A stretch of DNA of 64,000 bases from Diphasiastrum complanatum. Lineage: Eukaryota > Streptophyta > Lycopodiopsida > Lycopodiales > Lycopodiaceae. Numbering within the stretch: the stretch's first letter is position 1; every line of letters begins with the position of its first letter. The position numbers and the translations under genes were made by a program. The notes under the pieces are model-generated. The model was not told where the DNA came from, ran no database searches, and saw only the letters and a list, made by a program, of their open reading frames with translations. This document shows, piece after piece, positions 9,689 through 21,065 of the stretch. The stretch is from assembly GCA_029204225.1 (NCBI GenBank), contig CM055096.1, positions 35,958,611-36,022,610 on the forward strand, written 5' to 3'.

Positions 9689-11761
9689 CTCCCCCTCAAG
9701 GCATAGCCCTTTTTAGCTAGCGCCCGCCTAGACCACACCCACAACCATGTGAAACAAAACTTGTGATATGATTCTACAAATGTAATTTGTGCCTCTAAAG
9801 AGACTAGATTTGAACATATTCAATAATCTAGAAGCATCTACAAAAGATCTAGCTCACAAACCTAAGAATCAATCTTCACACTAATGACTAGTCACTTGGA
9901 AACTTTGCTTTGATCACTAAGACAAAAGCACACAATCTTTGAATCAAATCACAAAAGAAATCTGATCCAAACACTCCTATTGGACTCAACAAATACCAAT
10001 GACTCTTTCTTTTGAGAGTTGAAATGGATATGAAAAGATTTGACACCTAGATTTTCCTTTTCACTTGACTAGTTCTCTCAACACTTGAAATTCTTGAACA
10101 AAAGATGGGATTTGTTTCAAAACACATGAAAATCAAACTTAATCACTTGTTTTGGACTCACTCTTGACCCAAATAATCTCACTCTTGAGATTTAGAATGA
10201 ATTTGATTTGATTTGACAACAAACTATACCACCAATTTCCACAAAACATAGGATCTACACTAGATCCCTCAAACTTGACATGTACATTTGATTCAAACAC
10301 ATAAAATTAAGATCCAATCACCCCTTTTGGAATCGCCAAAAAATCTCACTCTTGAGATTTGGAATGGATTTTTAATAGTTTGATAACAACCTATGTCAAG
10401 AATTTTTCACCAAGCTTTAAAAATTAGACACATAGAGATTCAAAAAGATCCCAACCATGCATGAACACTCAAATATGGACTCCTCCTTGTTCTAGAAATC
10501 CAATGGGATCACAAATTGACCCTCACACTTTCACAAAGAAAGTTGAATATAACTAATTTGAGTTTCATACATACTATGTCAATTTTTGCTCAATAAATTG
10601 AATTCATTCACCTCTATTGGATTCCACCAATGACTCTATCTCTTAAGAGTTGGAATGAAATTCAAAATCAAAAGTTGTGATTCTTCTTTGTCACTAAGAT
10701 ATTGTGCTTCAAAGAGCTTATAATGCCACGTAGAAAGATTTGATCACCTAGGAGAAGACAAACTCTCCAATACCAACACAAAATGAGCTTCTAGATCTTG
10801 CCCTCTACCAAGGAAAGAACTCTTAGAAAATTGGATCTCTCTCTACACATTTGCCATAGACACCTTAATGACTCTTTTCAAACCTCACAATCACTCAAAC
10901 AAATTGATTAGGGTTGAACAATGTGACATGGATCTCAATCTCTTTTCTAGAACTCTCAATTGAAGCCAATCTATGTCAAATTCTACAAAAGATTTGCATA
11001 GATGCTATATATGCACTAGAAACTCTCAAAGGTTTCACTTGGAGGACAGATCCAAAGACGTTTTCTAGCAAATTGATGCTTCTAAACTTGAACCTGTCAC
11101 TCTTGAACAAATCTAGAGTCATGGTACAATGGATTTCATCCTCTCACCTTGTATATCACTCCTTAATCTATGATTTTTGGCAATTTTCTCTCTCAACTTT
11201 GACATGTACTCAAAAAATCAGAGAAACACATTCAATGCACCTGAATCAAGCTTCAAATCAAATTATTTGGATGATCTCATCCAAGAACAAATCATAGGAA
11301 TAGAATCTCTATAGAAAAAGCTTGAATTTGCACTAAAAATTTCTAAATTTGGGTGTATGAGTCAAATTGTGCATCAATTTGAATTTTCTCAACCAAAATA
11401 GGTTCAGTATGGCCCCACCCATGTGGAAGGTACACCTACAGCCTACAACAAGTTTTGGTACAAAAAAATTGAATCTAGCTATCAATTCAAAGTCTCTACC
11501 TCAAAATTAGCTAGTTTCCACAAACTTGCTTATTTGGGAGATTTAGCATCCAACTGAAACATAAGGCTCCAAAACTAGTATTGTACGTTCTAGCACGTGT
11601 GAAAAGTACCCCTGCAGCCCACAACAAGTTTTTGTCCATAAATTTTGAGTATACCTATCCTATCCAACTCGCCACATCAAAATTAGCTAGTTTCCAAAAA
11701 CTTGCTAATTTGGGCTTAGTTTTGGATCAACCCCATCAATTCTTCATAAATCCTCTTGTAC

Positions 11762-11776
11762 TTGGCTCTAATACCA
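11762..11776 (-). promoter_or_regulatory. primer-binding site of the tRNA-like element
   Basis: The minus strand reads TGGTATTAGAGCCAA directly after the LTR end. It is complementary to the 3' end of initiator tRNA-Met with one change and fixes the element on the minus strand. Confidence 0.85.
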
Positions 11777-11929
11777 TGTGAAAAGTTTTTACACTTGGTG
11801 TGTGTGTGCGGTCTAGGGATTGAACCTAGGACCTCCCCCATTCCAGTGGGGTGCTCTACCACTGAGCTACCCATCTATTTGTGTTCCAAGAGTGTTGTGC
11901 GAGGGCTATAGCCTTGACACTTTCTAACA
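11777..11929 (-). repeat. right (5') LTR of the tRNA-like element
   Basis: 153 bp, TG...CA, followed by the TAATT duplication. It carries the better preserved tRNA-like copy at 11813-11869. Confidence 0.92.
11813..11869 (-). other. tRNA-like segment inside the right LTR
   Basis: The D-arm GCTC/GAGC, the anticodon-type arm with loop CTGGAAT (T33 present, nominal anticodon GGA), the variable loop AGGTC and the T-arm CTAGG-TTCAATC-CCTAG are all intact. A box TAGCTCAGTGG and B box GGTTCAATCC fit RNA polymerase III consensus sequences. Acceptor 7-mers AGATGGG and ACCGCAC do not pair. A real tRNA-Ser with this anticodon would have a long variable arm, so the segment is only tRNA-derived. Confidence 0.8.
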
Positions 11930-12424
11930 TAATTGATTTTGATGCCAATGATCTTCTCCCTAGTGTTGACGATGTACATAATGATGAGCTTTACTCAGGG
12001 AAAGATTGCTTAAAGTGGCTATGGAGGTAATGCGCCATAAAGAAGATGATCTACCTTCTGAAGAGGAGTTTCTTAGAATTCAAAGTCAACTTAGTTTTCC
12101 AAAACCAACTATGTATTCACCAACTATATTGACATCGAGAGGTGGACATAATATTGATGGAGAGACAGCAATCAAGGAAGATAATGTTGAATGCGTAAGT
12201 ATTGTATCTTATTATGGACTAGTAGATTCGTTATGTCAAATTATATACTGGAGCTTACTTTGGACTTTTTTATTTCAAAAAACAATTTTTCTTGATGATT
12301 TTGCAATTCATCGAGGAGGGCAGAGAACTTAACGAAGATGAAGACGAACGGTTCACAAACATGAAGAATCCACAAATGAGATTCCTTTGCGGTCCAACAA
12401 GAGAGAAATTGGTGGAATTGCAAG

Positions 12425-12712
12425 TCATGGAGGCCGAGGAGCAGCCAACAATATTTTGTGACAACCAATCAAGCCAAGCATTAGCAACCAATCCCACATT
12501 CCATGCAAGGAGCAATCACATAGAGATTGCTCACCATTTTGTGAGGGAAAAGGTTCAAGCAAAGGAGATCAAGCTACCTCATGTGTCTTCTTCAGATTGC
12601 CTTGCTGATCTACTCACTAAAGCCTTGCCAAAGGCTTCATTTATCAAGTTAAGATCAGCCTTAGGAGTTGTAAATAGATGTACTATAGTTGTATCATGTA
12701 AAAATTGAGGAG
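12425..12712 (+). pseudogene. Copia family D RNase H terminus and polypurine tract
   Basis: Translation shows IFCDNQSSQALATNP, HARSNHIEIAHHFVREKV and LADLLTKALPKASF, the C-terminal third of Copia RNase H. It ends at a stop before a polypurine stretch TTGAGGAG at the LTR edge. Everything upstream of this point is missing, and the fragment abuts the decayed unknown gene. Confidence 0.88.
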
Positions 12713-12931
12713 TGTTAGAATTAAGCAATTTTCACATGGTTTTTGATGTATTTTGACATCTATGTGGATCCACACGTGTGAGGACCTGTCCACATGTGTG
12801 AAATGACACTTGTAATATTCAGATCCATTTTGATTAGCTTTCATTTGAGTCTAATATGACATCTCCTAAATTATAGGAGTTAGGTCCTAGATTGTAGGAA
12901 TCTAGAAGGTCAACACAAACCACCAATGGAT

Positions 12932-13760
12932 TGTGGAAAAAAAAGTGCAAAAAGGACCAAGAGTGGATCCTAATCCGATCCTCAAGAGGGATTGGTTGTC
13001 AGATTACTTGATCTATCAATCTATTTCAGATTAAGATCAATCTAGATCAATTCTAGACACAAAATCCTAACAAGAACAATCATTAGTTGAAGGTAAGTGT
13101 ACTTTCTGGTTTCACACGTGTGAAACACTATCTGAGTATGGACTCCAACCTGAAAATCAAGTACACATTGATAGAAAACAATCAAAACAAATGTAGACAA
13201 ATGGAGAGAATCACTCAAAATTGTTTTTCAAAACCAAGATTGGTGTCACACACTAATTATGGCCAAATGTGGCTCTATATATACAATAAGTGGGAGCTCG
13301 TGGTACTGATCATCCTTTGATCCCACATGTGTGAGGGTGCTTTTTCATATGATGATTCATCATGCAAAATTGACACTTGGACAAAACCTTCTATTTTGAG
13401 CACTTTTGGTCCATTTTCCTTCTATATGGAGATCTACTTGAAAATCTTCTAGAAGTCAAAATTCGCCTACTTCAGCTTATTCCACACATGTGAGCTATTG
13501 TCTACACATGGGATGTGACACCTAACCAAAGGATGTGGCTCATGCAAGCAATAGATTGATGCCATGTGTCATATGTCTAAAAAACTAGTTTTTGGCCTTT
13601 TTAGCCACTAGAACTTGAATTAAATCATATGTACAACCTATATGATTATAGTACATGACAAGTACACTAGTTTCACACGTGGGAACAGGCTCCCCACATG
13701 TGTGTTTATCTATATACAAGATTTTTGGCCTCTACCAAGCTTATTTTTGCATTTTTCACA
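12932..13760 (-). repeat. left (3') LTR of element C
   Basis: 829 bp; minus-strand start TGTGAAAAATGCAAAAATAAG. It contains CACACGTGTG (13113), CACATGTGTG (13324 and 13695), CACACATGTG (13483) and CACACGTGGG (13674). Its 13320-13760 part is nearly identical to 21783-22222, and its 12932-13066 part to 17375-17507. Confidence 0.88.
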
Positions 13761-13775
13761 CTCCTCCTCAAAAAT

Positions 13776-15732
13776 CTAGCTTGGTAAATCTAGCTTGATG
13801 GAAAACATGATGATCGTGAACTTGACTCCATGGGCTGAATTGGTCTTTCTTGGTTCAAAAGGTGTGAAGATCAGCCAATGAGCTTGATGTTGATCTGAAA
13901 TCACCATATCCATGATAGTGCTTCTTTGATGTTGACATCTTTGATGAACTTGAGAGCTTTGCACCATCCTAGCATCTTTGAAATTGATTCCTTCCAAATT
14001 TCATGTAGATGCTTGACTTTGAGGCTTGCTCCTTCTTCATGTGCATGCTCCTCCATGAGAAAATAAAGATTTCTTCTTGACTTAGTAGGATCACAAAGAT
14101 CTAACATCATGTTACCATGATCTAGAGAATTAGACTTATCCAAATTGGCAAGACTATGCATGCTATAATAACAAGTATTTGCATCATATCTTCATGCTTG
14201 TTTACCATGCTAATCTCAGATCCAATGAGTCTAAATACTTCATTATGGAGATAAGTGTCTTTAGAAGATTATTCACTTACTCTCATAAAGAGTTTACAAT
14301 TTGCCTCAATACAAATTTTCAACCTATGAGTGAACAAATCACTTTTGCTCTTACATGACTCAAGAGCATACATTCGATGAAATAACCATTTGCTTTCTAA
14401 TTGATTTAAAATCGATTTCAACCTTTTAAGAACATCATCTATGTTCTCAAGAGAGACTTTATACTCAACTAGTATGGCTTTACTCCAATTTTGAGATGCA
14501 ATGATCTCACTAAAGCAAATTGATTTATCAAATGACATAAGAGAAGTAAGTATGAGATGTATACCACATGAGATATGCTCCTCTTTCCCTTGAAATGTGA
14601 GCCACATGGAATCAACCATATTTCTTGAGTTTCTTTTTGGAATCACAACTTGAGAAGGTCTCTCCTCCTCAATCCTTGGCACACTTGAACCTTGAGATGA
14701 TTCTTTAAGATCCTCTTCATGGTGATCCTTCTTGATGGAAATCCGAGACCTCCATGTCTCATAATCATCACAACAACTATGACCACACAATATTCACTTC
14801 CTATGATTATCAAAATTACTTATGCTAGAAACATAAGTCCAAAAATCACCACAACTTGGCATGATTTTTCTAATATTGAAATCAAAAGGCATTTCCATCT
14901 CAATAAGGCTAACTCCTTGCTTATGGATATAAGTGTCCACTTTGGATGCTTCACTTATTCTCATAAGAAGTTTACAACTTGCCTTTAAGATTGAAAACTT
15001 ACAATTTTCATCTTTATAAATGAACACATCATTCATGATTTATTGAAACCAAAAGATCCTATATTATGAAGATATTTCCATTTCCTTGACTTCCTAACTA
15101 ATGTAAGCTTACAAGGGAAACATATTTTGCTATCTTTTAAGGCATCACACTCATAGTATTGCCTTAATCCACCTTTGAGATACAAACATCTCTTCAAAGC
15201 AAAATGGTTCTTCATAAGTTGACATGATAGCATAAATGAAACCATTTTCATTTTGTGATTGCTGCTCCTTATTCTTGATTGATTTCTCTTGGATCATAAC
15301 AATAAGTTTGAACTTGTCCAAAGTTCCAGGCAAAATACTTTTCAAGGGCATAAAATAAATACAAGTTACTTTCATGAAAGTGACATCTATTTTTGCATCT
15401 TGAACCAAACAATGCACTTCCAAATGAAAAATTTCAAAAGATTTGACATGTGTTGTGATGGACTCTTGAAGACAAATCTTGCAAGTTCTTGTGAGACTCC
15501 AAGCCTCATTCACCTTTCCACAAAGGAAACACCTTTCCTTGGACTTGTCCTTCTTGTATTTGCATTTCGAGCTTGAAGTTCCATCCTTCACCTTGGCCCC
15601 CTTGCTTTGGTTCTCCTTGGATGGATTGGTCTTCTTTTTGTAGCATCTTGAGAAAATATATCCTCCCTTGCCACAAAGGTTGCACTTAGGATCCTTTCTT
15701 TCCTTCAATAGGATGCCACCTATTGATGCCAT
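13776..15732 (-). pseudogene. element C coding remnant, cysteine-rich protein of unknown function
   Basis: The frame starts at 15732 with MASIGGILLKERKDP and soon shows CNLCGKGGYIFSRC, which resembles a zinc knuckle lacking the usual His spacing. It is followed by a Lys-rich stretch and a second pair of cysteines, RCFLCGK. The frame runs 193 codons to 15151. Further downstream segments stay open in alternating frames (15036-14794, 14790-14269, 14161-13901), separated by shifts or stops. No protease, reverse transcriptase or integrase motifs are visible. It may be a degenerate gag-like or element-specific gene. Confidence 0.45.
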
Positions 15733-17374
15733 GTGAATAAAAACCTATGATATGATTCTACAAATGTAATTTGTGACTTTCAAGAGACTAGATTTGAACA
15801 TCTTCAATAATCTATCTACAAAAGATCTAGCACAAACCTAAGAATCAATCTTCAAACTAATGACTAGTCACTTGGAAACTTTGCTTTGATCACTAAGACT
15901 AAAGCACACAATATTTGAATCAAATCACAAAAGAAATCAGATCTAATCTCCTATTGGACTCATCAAATACCAATGACTCTCTTTTTTGAAAGTTGAAATG
16001 GATATGAAAAGATTTGGCACCTAGATTTTTCTTTTCACTTGACTAGTTCTCTCAACACTTGAGATTCTTGAACAAAAGATGGGTTTTGTTTCAAACACAT
16101 GAAAATCAAACTTAATCACTTATTTTGGACTCACTCTTGAGATTAAGAATGAATTTGATTTGATTTGAAAACAAACTATACCACCAATTTTTCACATAGC
16201 TTAAAAATTAGACAACTAGAGATTCACATAGATCTCAACCATGCATGAATACTCAAATATGGACTCCTCCTCATTCTAGACATCCAATGGGATCACAAAT
16301 TGACTCTACTCTCACAAAGAAAGTTGAATAAAACTAATTTGAGTTTCATACATACTATGTCAGTTTTTGCTCAATAAATTGAATTCAATCACTCCTATTG
16401 GATTCGCCAATTACTCTACCTTTTAAGACTTGGAATGAAATTCAAAATCAAAAGTTGTGATTTTTCTCACTAAGATATTGTGCTTCAAAGAGCTAATGCC
16501 ACTTAGAAAGATTTGATCACATAGGAGAAGACAAATTCTTCACCAATAACAACACATAATGAGCTTCTAGATCTTGCCCTCTACAAAGGAAGGAACTCTT
16601 AGAAAATTGGATCTCTCTCTACACATTTGTCATAGATACCTTAATGACTCTTTTCAAACCTTACAATCACTCAAACAAATTGAGTAGGGTTGAACAATGT
16701 GACTTGGATCTCAATCTCTTTTCTAGAACTCTCAATTGAAGCCAATCTATGTCAAATTCTACAAAAGATTTGCATAGATGCTCTATATGCACTAGAAACT
16801 CTCAAAGGCTTCACTTGGAGGATAGATCCAAAGATGTTTTCTAGCAAATTGATGCTTATAAACTTGACCCTATCACTCTTGAACAAATCTAGAGTGATGG
16901 TACAATGGATTTCAACCTCTCACCTTGCATATCACTCCTTAATCTATGATTTTTAGCAAAATCTCTCTTAACTTCAACATACACTCAAAAAATCAGAGAA
17001 GATCAACTAATGCACCTATTTCAAGCTTCAATTTTAATTTTTTGGCTAATCTAATCCAAGAACTAATCAAAGGATTAGATTCTCTGTAAAAAATGCTTAA
17101 TTTTGCAACAAAAATCACTCAAATTGAGTATGTGAGTCAAATTCTACAAATTTTTAAAATTTCTCAGTCAAAACAGGAGCTGTATGGCCTCACACGTGTG
17201 AAAAGGGTTCCTAAAGCCCACAACAAGATCTGGACCAAAAATTTTGAGGATAGCTATCAAATCTAACTTGCTACACAAAATTTGACTAGTTTCCAAAAAA
17301 CTGTTAATTTTGGCTTTGATTTGGATTAACCCTATCAATTTCAACAAAAACTCTTGTACTTGGCTCTGATACCA
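15729..17374 (-). repeat. non-coding leader of element C, homologous to the interior of 9536-11929
   Basis: The order of blocks matches 9744-11776 closely, from CCATGTGAA...ATGATATGATTCTACAAATG to the GCCAATCTATGTCAAATTC block and the CTTGTACTTGGCTCTGATACCA primer site. The LTRs attached to the two copies are unrelated. Confidence 0.85.
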
Positions 17375-17507
17375 TGTGGAAAAAAAAGTACAAAAAGGAC
17401 CAAGAGTGGATCCTAATCTGATCCTCAAGAGAGATTGGTTGTCAGATTACTTGATCTATCAATCTACTTCAGATTAAGATCAATCTAGATCAATTCTAGA
17501 CACAAAA

Positions 17508-18161
17508 TGTGAGAGATTTCAACTAGTTTAGTCTAGTTTAGTCACATTTTGGTAAATTGTCAATAAGAGGCCAAAACTCATTTTAGACTTAGAGATAAAC
17601 TTTTTGAAGTTATATTAGTTTAAAATACATTCAATAAACACTTTTGGAAAGTGTGGAAAAGTTGGTAGTCGAGTTTGAGAGAGATTCAAATTTGAACTTT
17701 GGGTACATTGAATCTAGACCCAAAAATAGTAGGGTTTACATTTTGGAGGGAAAGCCAAGTGGCCAAATAGGATCTGGAAACTCTATAAAAGGATGTAACT
17801 CGTGGAGAGACACATCTTCTCTCTTCTCTCTCTCATTTCATCATTATACATGGTTCTCTTTGGGTTCTACTACTCATTGGTGCACTATCTTGGTGTTATC
17901 TTGCAATCTTGTGTGTAGAATGATCATTTATTGATATTTTCGGTTTCACACGTGTGAAATATAGTAGGGTACTGTAATTGTACGGATAGCAAACATATTT
18001 TATGTTTTGGTTCATGTTTGATCAATATCTCTTAGAGTTTGCATCTCATTTTGTATGTAGATGCTGATTTTTCTACATTGGCAAGATTGTTGGTTTGCTC
18101 CTTATTGTAACCAAAGATTTGGGACATGGATTGGACCTTGAATGATCTGAAATCCTTCACA
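17508..18161 (+). repeat. 5' LTR of Copia family B, copy 1
   Basis: 654 bp, starting TGTGAGAGATTTC and ending CCTTCACA directly before TGGTATCAGAGC. It is homologous to 39234-39880 and 42288-42765. It contains the palindrome TTTCACACGTGTGAAA at 17944. It is inserted in the right LTR of element C. Confidence 0.88.
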
Positions 18162-18174
18162 TGGTATCAGAGCT
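18162..18174 (+). promoter_or_regulatory. Copia B1 primer-binding site
   Basis: TGGTATCAGAGCT abuts the LTR end and is complementary to initiator tRNA-Met. Confidence 0.88.
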
Positions 18175-18763
18175 ATTGTGTTTCAGGTTATGAAAGGATC
18201 AACCATCTTTAGCAAGGATTTGGAGGAGTTACCAATGCTAGAGCATGCTAGATTGATCTCTACTCAAAAATCAGCATTTTTGCATGTGTAGAATCGATCT
18301 TTTGTAGGTCAAAACTCAATATAGGGTTATATACTTGATCAATTCCAATTTCACACTTGGTTTACTGGATTTAGATGATATTTGGTGCATTAGGAAGGTC
18401 TCATTGGAGTCTACAAGAAGATATACCAAGTTTCTAGAAATTGCATGTAGAATTTGAGATATTCAATTTTTTGTTATTTTGTCAAAACCCTAATTTTGAT
18501 TGGATCTCTAGTTTGTGAGGTTAATGAACTTCATTTGAGTGTATTTCAATCTTAGGAAGTGGCAAGAATCATTAGATTGAGGATAGATCATAGGTTGATC
18601 AAGATTTCACTATGCTATGTGTTGATTTTCTAGTTAGAAGTGCTAGAAGAGATTTGAGAGGTTCCATATCTTTGTGATTTCTTCTTGAGTTCAATTGTTG
18701 ACATTCAAGAGAGTGCTTTTTGCATTGGAACAGGTTGAAAGAAGAAGATCAGGTCACTTCAAC

Positions 18764-20056
18764 ATGGCTACAAGTGGTGGATTTATGTTGGAGAGCAATG
18801 ATAGGCTTACCTCAATCAACTATTCTACTTGGAAGGTGAGGATGGAGTCCTTATTGGAGATGAATGAGTTGATGGAGATTGTTGTAGGTTTGGAGGAGAG
18901 GCCAGCAACTCAACAAGATCAAGTGAGGTATGACAAGAGAGCAAAGAAAGCTCTACACATGATTAAGATGAATGTCACCAATGAACTTCTCAAGGAAGTT
19001 GGTAAGTGCACATCATCTTTGGAGGCTTGGGAAGCTTTGAAGAAGCTTTATGAATGCAAGTCTACATCAAGAGTGCTTACTCTTAGGAGGCAAATCTTTC
19101 AAAGTTTGCAAAAGAAGGAAGAGAGTACTCATGCTTTTGTTTTGAGGTTTAAAGCATTCAATGATGAGTTAGCATGTATTGATGAAAGCATTAAGGAGGT
19201 AGAGCTTGTTCAAGTTATACTTAATGGCTTGTTGGATGATCATGCTAATCTTGTTCAAAGTTTTGCTATTCAGAAGACTTTGCCAAGTATTGTGGATTTG
19301 CAAGAGATCTTGGTGAATGAGGAGTATAGGCTTCAATCAAGAGGAGGTGGATCTACATCGACATCTCATTATGAAGAGGATGCTATGTTCATCAAAGGCA
19401 AGTTCAAGGGCAAAGGCAAAGGCAAGTGGTCTAAAGGGCAAGATCAAGGTGAGACTTCTTCTTTTGGCAAAAAGAAAGATAAGTCTAAGTTGAAATGCTT
19501 TTATTGTGGAATCAAAGGGCATTTTGCAAATGAATGTTTGAAGAAGCAAAGAGATGAAGGTAGCAAACAAATCAACTTTACTACTAATGATGAGGATCAA
19601 GGTGGTGGTGATTCTCTTTTTATGTGTTCTTTAAGTCCAATATCAAGTGAAGGTGACAAAGATTCATGGTGGATTGATAGTGGAGCTAGCTCACACATGA
19701 CTAGTCACAAGGAGTTCTTTACTTCTTTGGTCACTTATGATGGAGCCAAGAAAGCAATTCACATGGCCAATGGTGGTGAGTGTGTGATTGAAGGTATTGG
19801 TTCAATTTCTATTTGTCTCTCTACTAATAGGAAAGCAAGACTTGATGGTGTTCTTTACATTCCTTCACTTTCAAAGAATTTGTTAAGTGTTGGTCAAATG
19901 ATAGAGAAAGGATACATGGTAAAGTTTGGGGGTGATGCTTGTTTCATTACAAAGGAAGAAATCTTGGTTGCTAGGGGCAATAGACAAGGTAGACTTTTCA
20001 AGCTTGATGCTTTTGTTATGGCTAACAAAAAGGATGGAATCTTGCTGGAAAAATGA
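18764..20056 (+). CDS. Copia family B gag-protease polyprotein (truncated)
   Basis: Uninterrupted 430-codon frame from ATG 18764. It shows an N-terminal Copia gag domain with YSTWKVRMESLLEMNELM. Next is a Lys/Gly-rich linker and a CCHC zinc knuckle, CFYCGIKGHFANEC. The aspartic protease then shows WWIDSGASSHMT and GVLYIPSLSKNLLSVG, and the GAG-pre-integrase region begins. The frame is cut at 20056, where sequence of opposite orientation starts, so integrase, reverse transcriptase and RNase H are lost. Gag is well preserved compared with copies B2 and B3, which suggests a younger copy. It would act in the cytoplasm to form virus-like particles. Confidence 0.9.
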   Translation: MATSGGFMLESNDRLTSINYSTWKVRMESLLEMNELMEIVVGLEERPATQQDQVRYDKRAKKALHMIKMNVTNELLKEVGKCTSSLEAWEALKKLYECKSTSRVLTLRRQIFQSLQKKEESTHAFVLRFKAFNDELACIDESIKEVELVQVILNGLLDDHANLVQSFAIQKTLPSIVDLQEILVNEEYRLQSRGGGSTSTSHYEEDAMFIKGKFKGKGKGKWSKGQDQGETSSFGKKKDKSKLKCFYCGIKGHFANECLKKQRDEGSKQINFTTNDEDQGGGDSLFMCSLSPISSEGDKDSWWIDSGASSHMTSHKEFFTSLVTYDGAKKAIHMANGGECVIEGIGSISICLSTNRKARLDGVLYIPSLSKNLLSVGQMIEKGYMVKFGGDACFITKEEILVARGNRQGRLFKLDAFVMANKKDGILLEK

Positions 20057-21065
20057 CTTTCTTGGAATCATAACAAAAGAATGTAGAAGAACCACCTCCT
20101 TCATGCATGCACCTAGCAACATCCTTTTCCATATGATCAAAGAAATCATTAACAACAATCTTTTCCAAGGAAGAACCTTCACCTCCATTGATGAAGTTAG
20201 CTCTTTCCTTACCTTTTGCATGCTTGCACTTGCCATGAAGAACCATTGAAACACCATCATTATCCTCAAGACTAGCCAAGTTAGCACAAAGATGAACATC
20301 TCCAAGAAGCATATTAGACCTTGACCTACATCTAGCATAAGGAAGCTTGTTAGACTTTGCATACGATCCACCAATCTTATTGATGCTAAAAGGTAACTTT
20401 GGAAAGTTGAGAGAAATCTAGAAATTGACTGTGAGAGAAGACTCACAACAATCTATCTTGAATTTGGATCTAGCTTCTATCAAAAGATGAAGAACATGCA
20501 AGTATGAAGTGTATCTCTCCCACGAGTTTCAAAGAACTGATAAACTCTCTAGGATCTTGATTTCAACTCAAACACAATACTTGTGTGAAATGAAATGTCT
20601 TAGACCTCACAATATCCAATTCTACTTGATTGATAATGAAAATTGAGAATATTGGTGAAAAGAACTGATGTGTGCTCACTTTGGCATATCACATGAGATG
20701 AGTGCTCTCCCTATCTCTTTGATTGCCTAAAACTCTTCTAAAAACAGATCAAATTGATTTAGAAACTCGAGCAGCACAATCTACTCTTCAATACCTATCC
20801 AACAAGCTATAAAACATCAAATTTGAGTCATTCCTTGAGAAGTAACACTCGAACAAAGAGGGATGATTTCACATGTGTGAGCTCTCTATCCATACAGGGC
20901 TCAACTGGAGTAGATCAGACTTGATTTGATTCACTTATGATCCACAGATGGCCTGATTAAAAACGAGTTTGTATCCTTTCCCAAAATCCGAATTCCTGCA
21001 AGCAAAAGCACTCAAGATCTGATGTATGCACCCTCCTCTCTTCAAAGCACAAGACTCTGATACCA
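20045..21065 (-). pseudogene. 5' part of a minus-strand retroelement (K)
   Basis: A primer-binding site TGGTATCAGAGTC lies at 21053-21065 on the minus strand, next to a putative LTR starting at 21066. Downstream, a frame covers about 20400-20045 (for example LLGDVHLCANLASLEDNDG and FFDHMEKDVARCMHEGG). It is probably gag-like but not recognised. It joins Copia B1 head-on at about 20050. Confidence 0.5.

Larger units (their letters stand above)
9536..11929 (-). mobile_element. short-LTR non-autonomous retrotransposon (TRIM/LARD-like) with tRNA-like LTRs
   Basis: Direct 153-bp terminal repeats (TG...CA) bound a 2,088-bp interior. TAATT is duplicated immediately outside (9531-9535 and 11930-11934). 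Orientation is minus: next to the right repeat lies TGGTATTAGAGCCAAG (tRNA-iMet primer site) and next to the left repeat a polypurine tract GAGGGGGAG. The interior encodes no retrotransposon protein. It consists of degenerate repeats around the theme ACTCTTGAGATTTGGAATGA (about 9990, 10180, 10350 and 10635). Interior sequence from about 9744 to 11776 is homologous to 15729-17374. The element must be mobilised in trans. The repeats differ at about ten positions, so insertion is not very recent. Confidence 0.9.
9022..12420 (+). pseudogene. decayed multi-exon gene of unknown function, split by an LTR element
   Basis: I do not recognise the product. A frame opens at ATG 9022 (MSNFDSSLFSFF...). 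Coding-like sequence continues after a frame change at about 9230-9353 (LVALGKHSYKAKLDRMF). The next coding block is cut at 9535 by the 9536-11929 element. Removing that element and one TAATT copy gives a continuous frame reading from FDFTEAETLCILSKELDEF before the cut to DFDANDLLPSVDDVHNDELY after it. A shift then leads to 12006-12192 (KVAMEVMRHKEDDLPSEEEF), which ends at a good donor, GTAAGT. A last block at about 12310-12420 (FIEEGRELNEDEDERF) runs into a Copia fragment. The downstream exons are rich in Asp and Glu. Several shifts show that the gene is dead. Confidence 0.5.

Noticed and set aside
19883..20446. Minus-strand 187-codon hydrophobic frame
   Set aside because: Half of it is antisense to the Copia B1 protease and half is an alternative frame of the element K segment.
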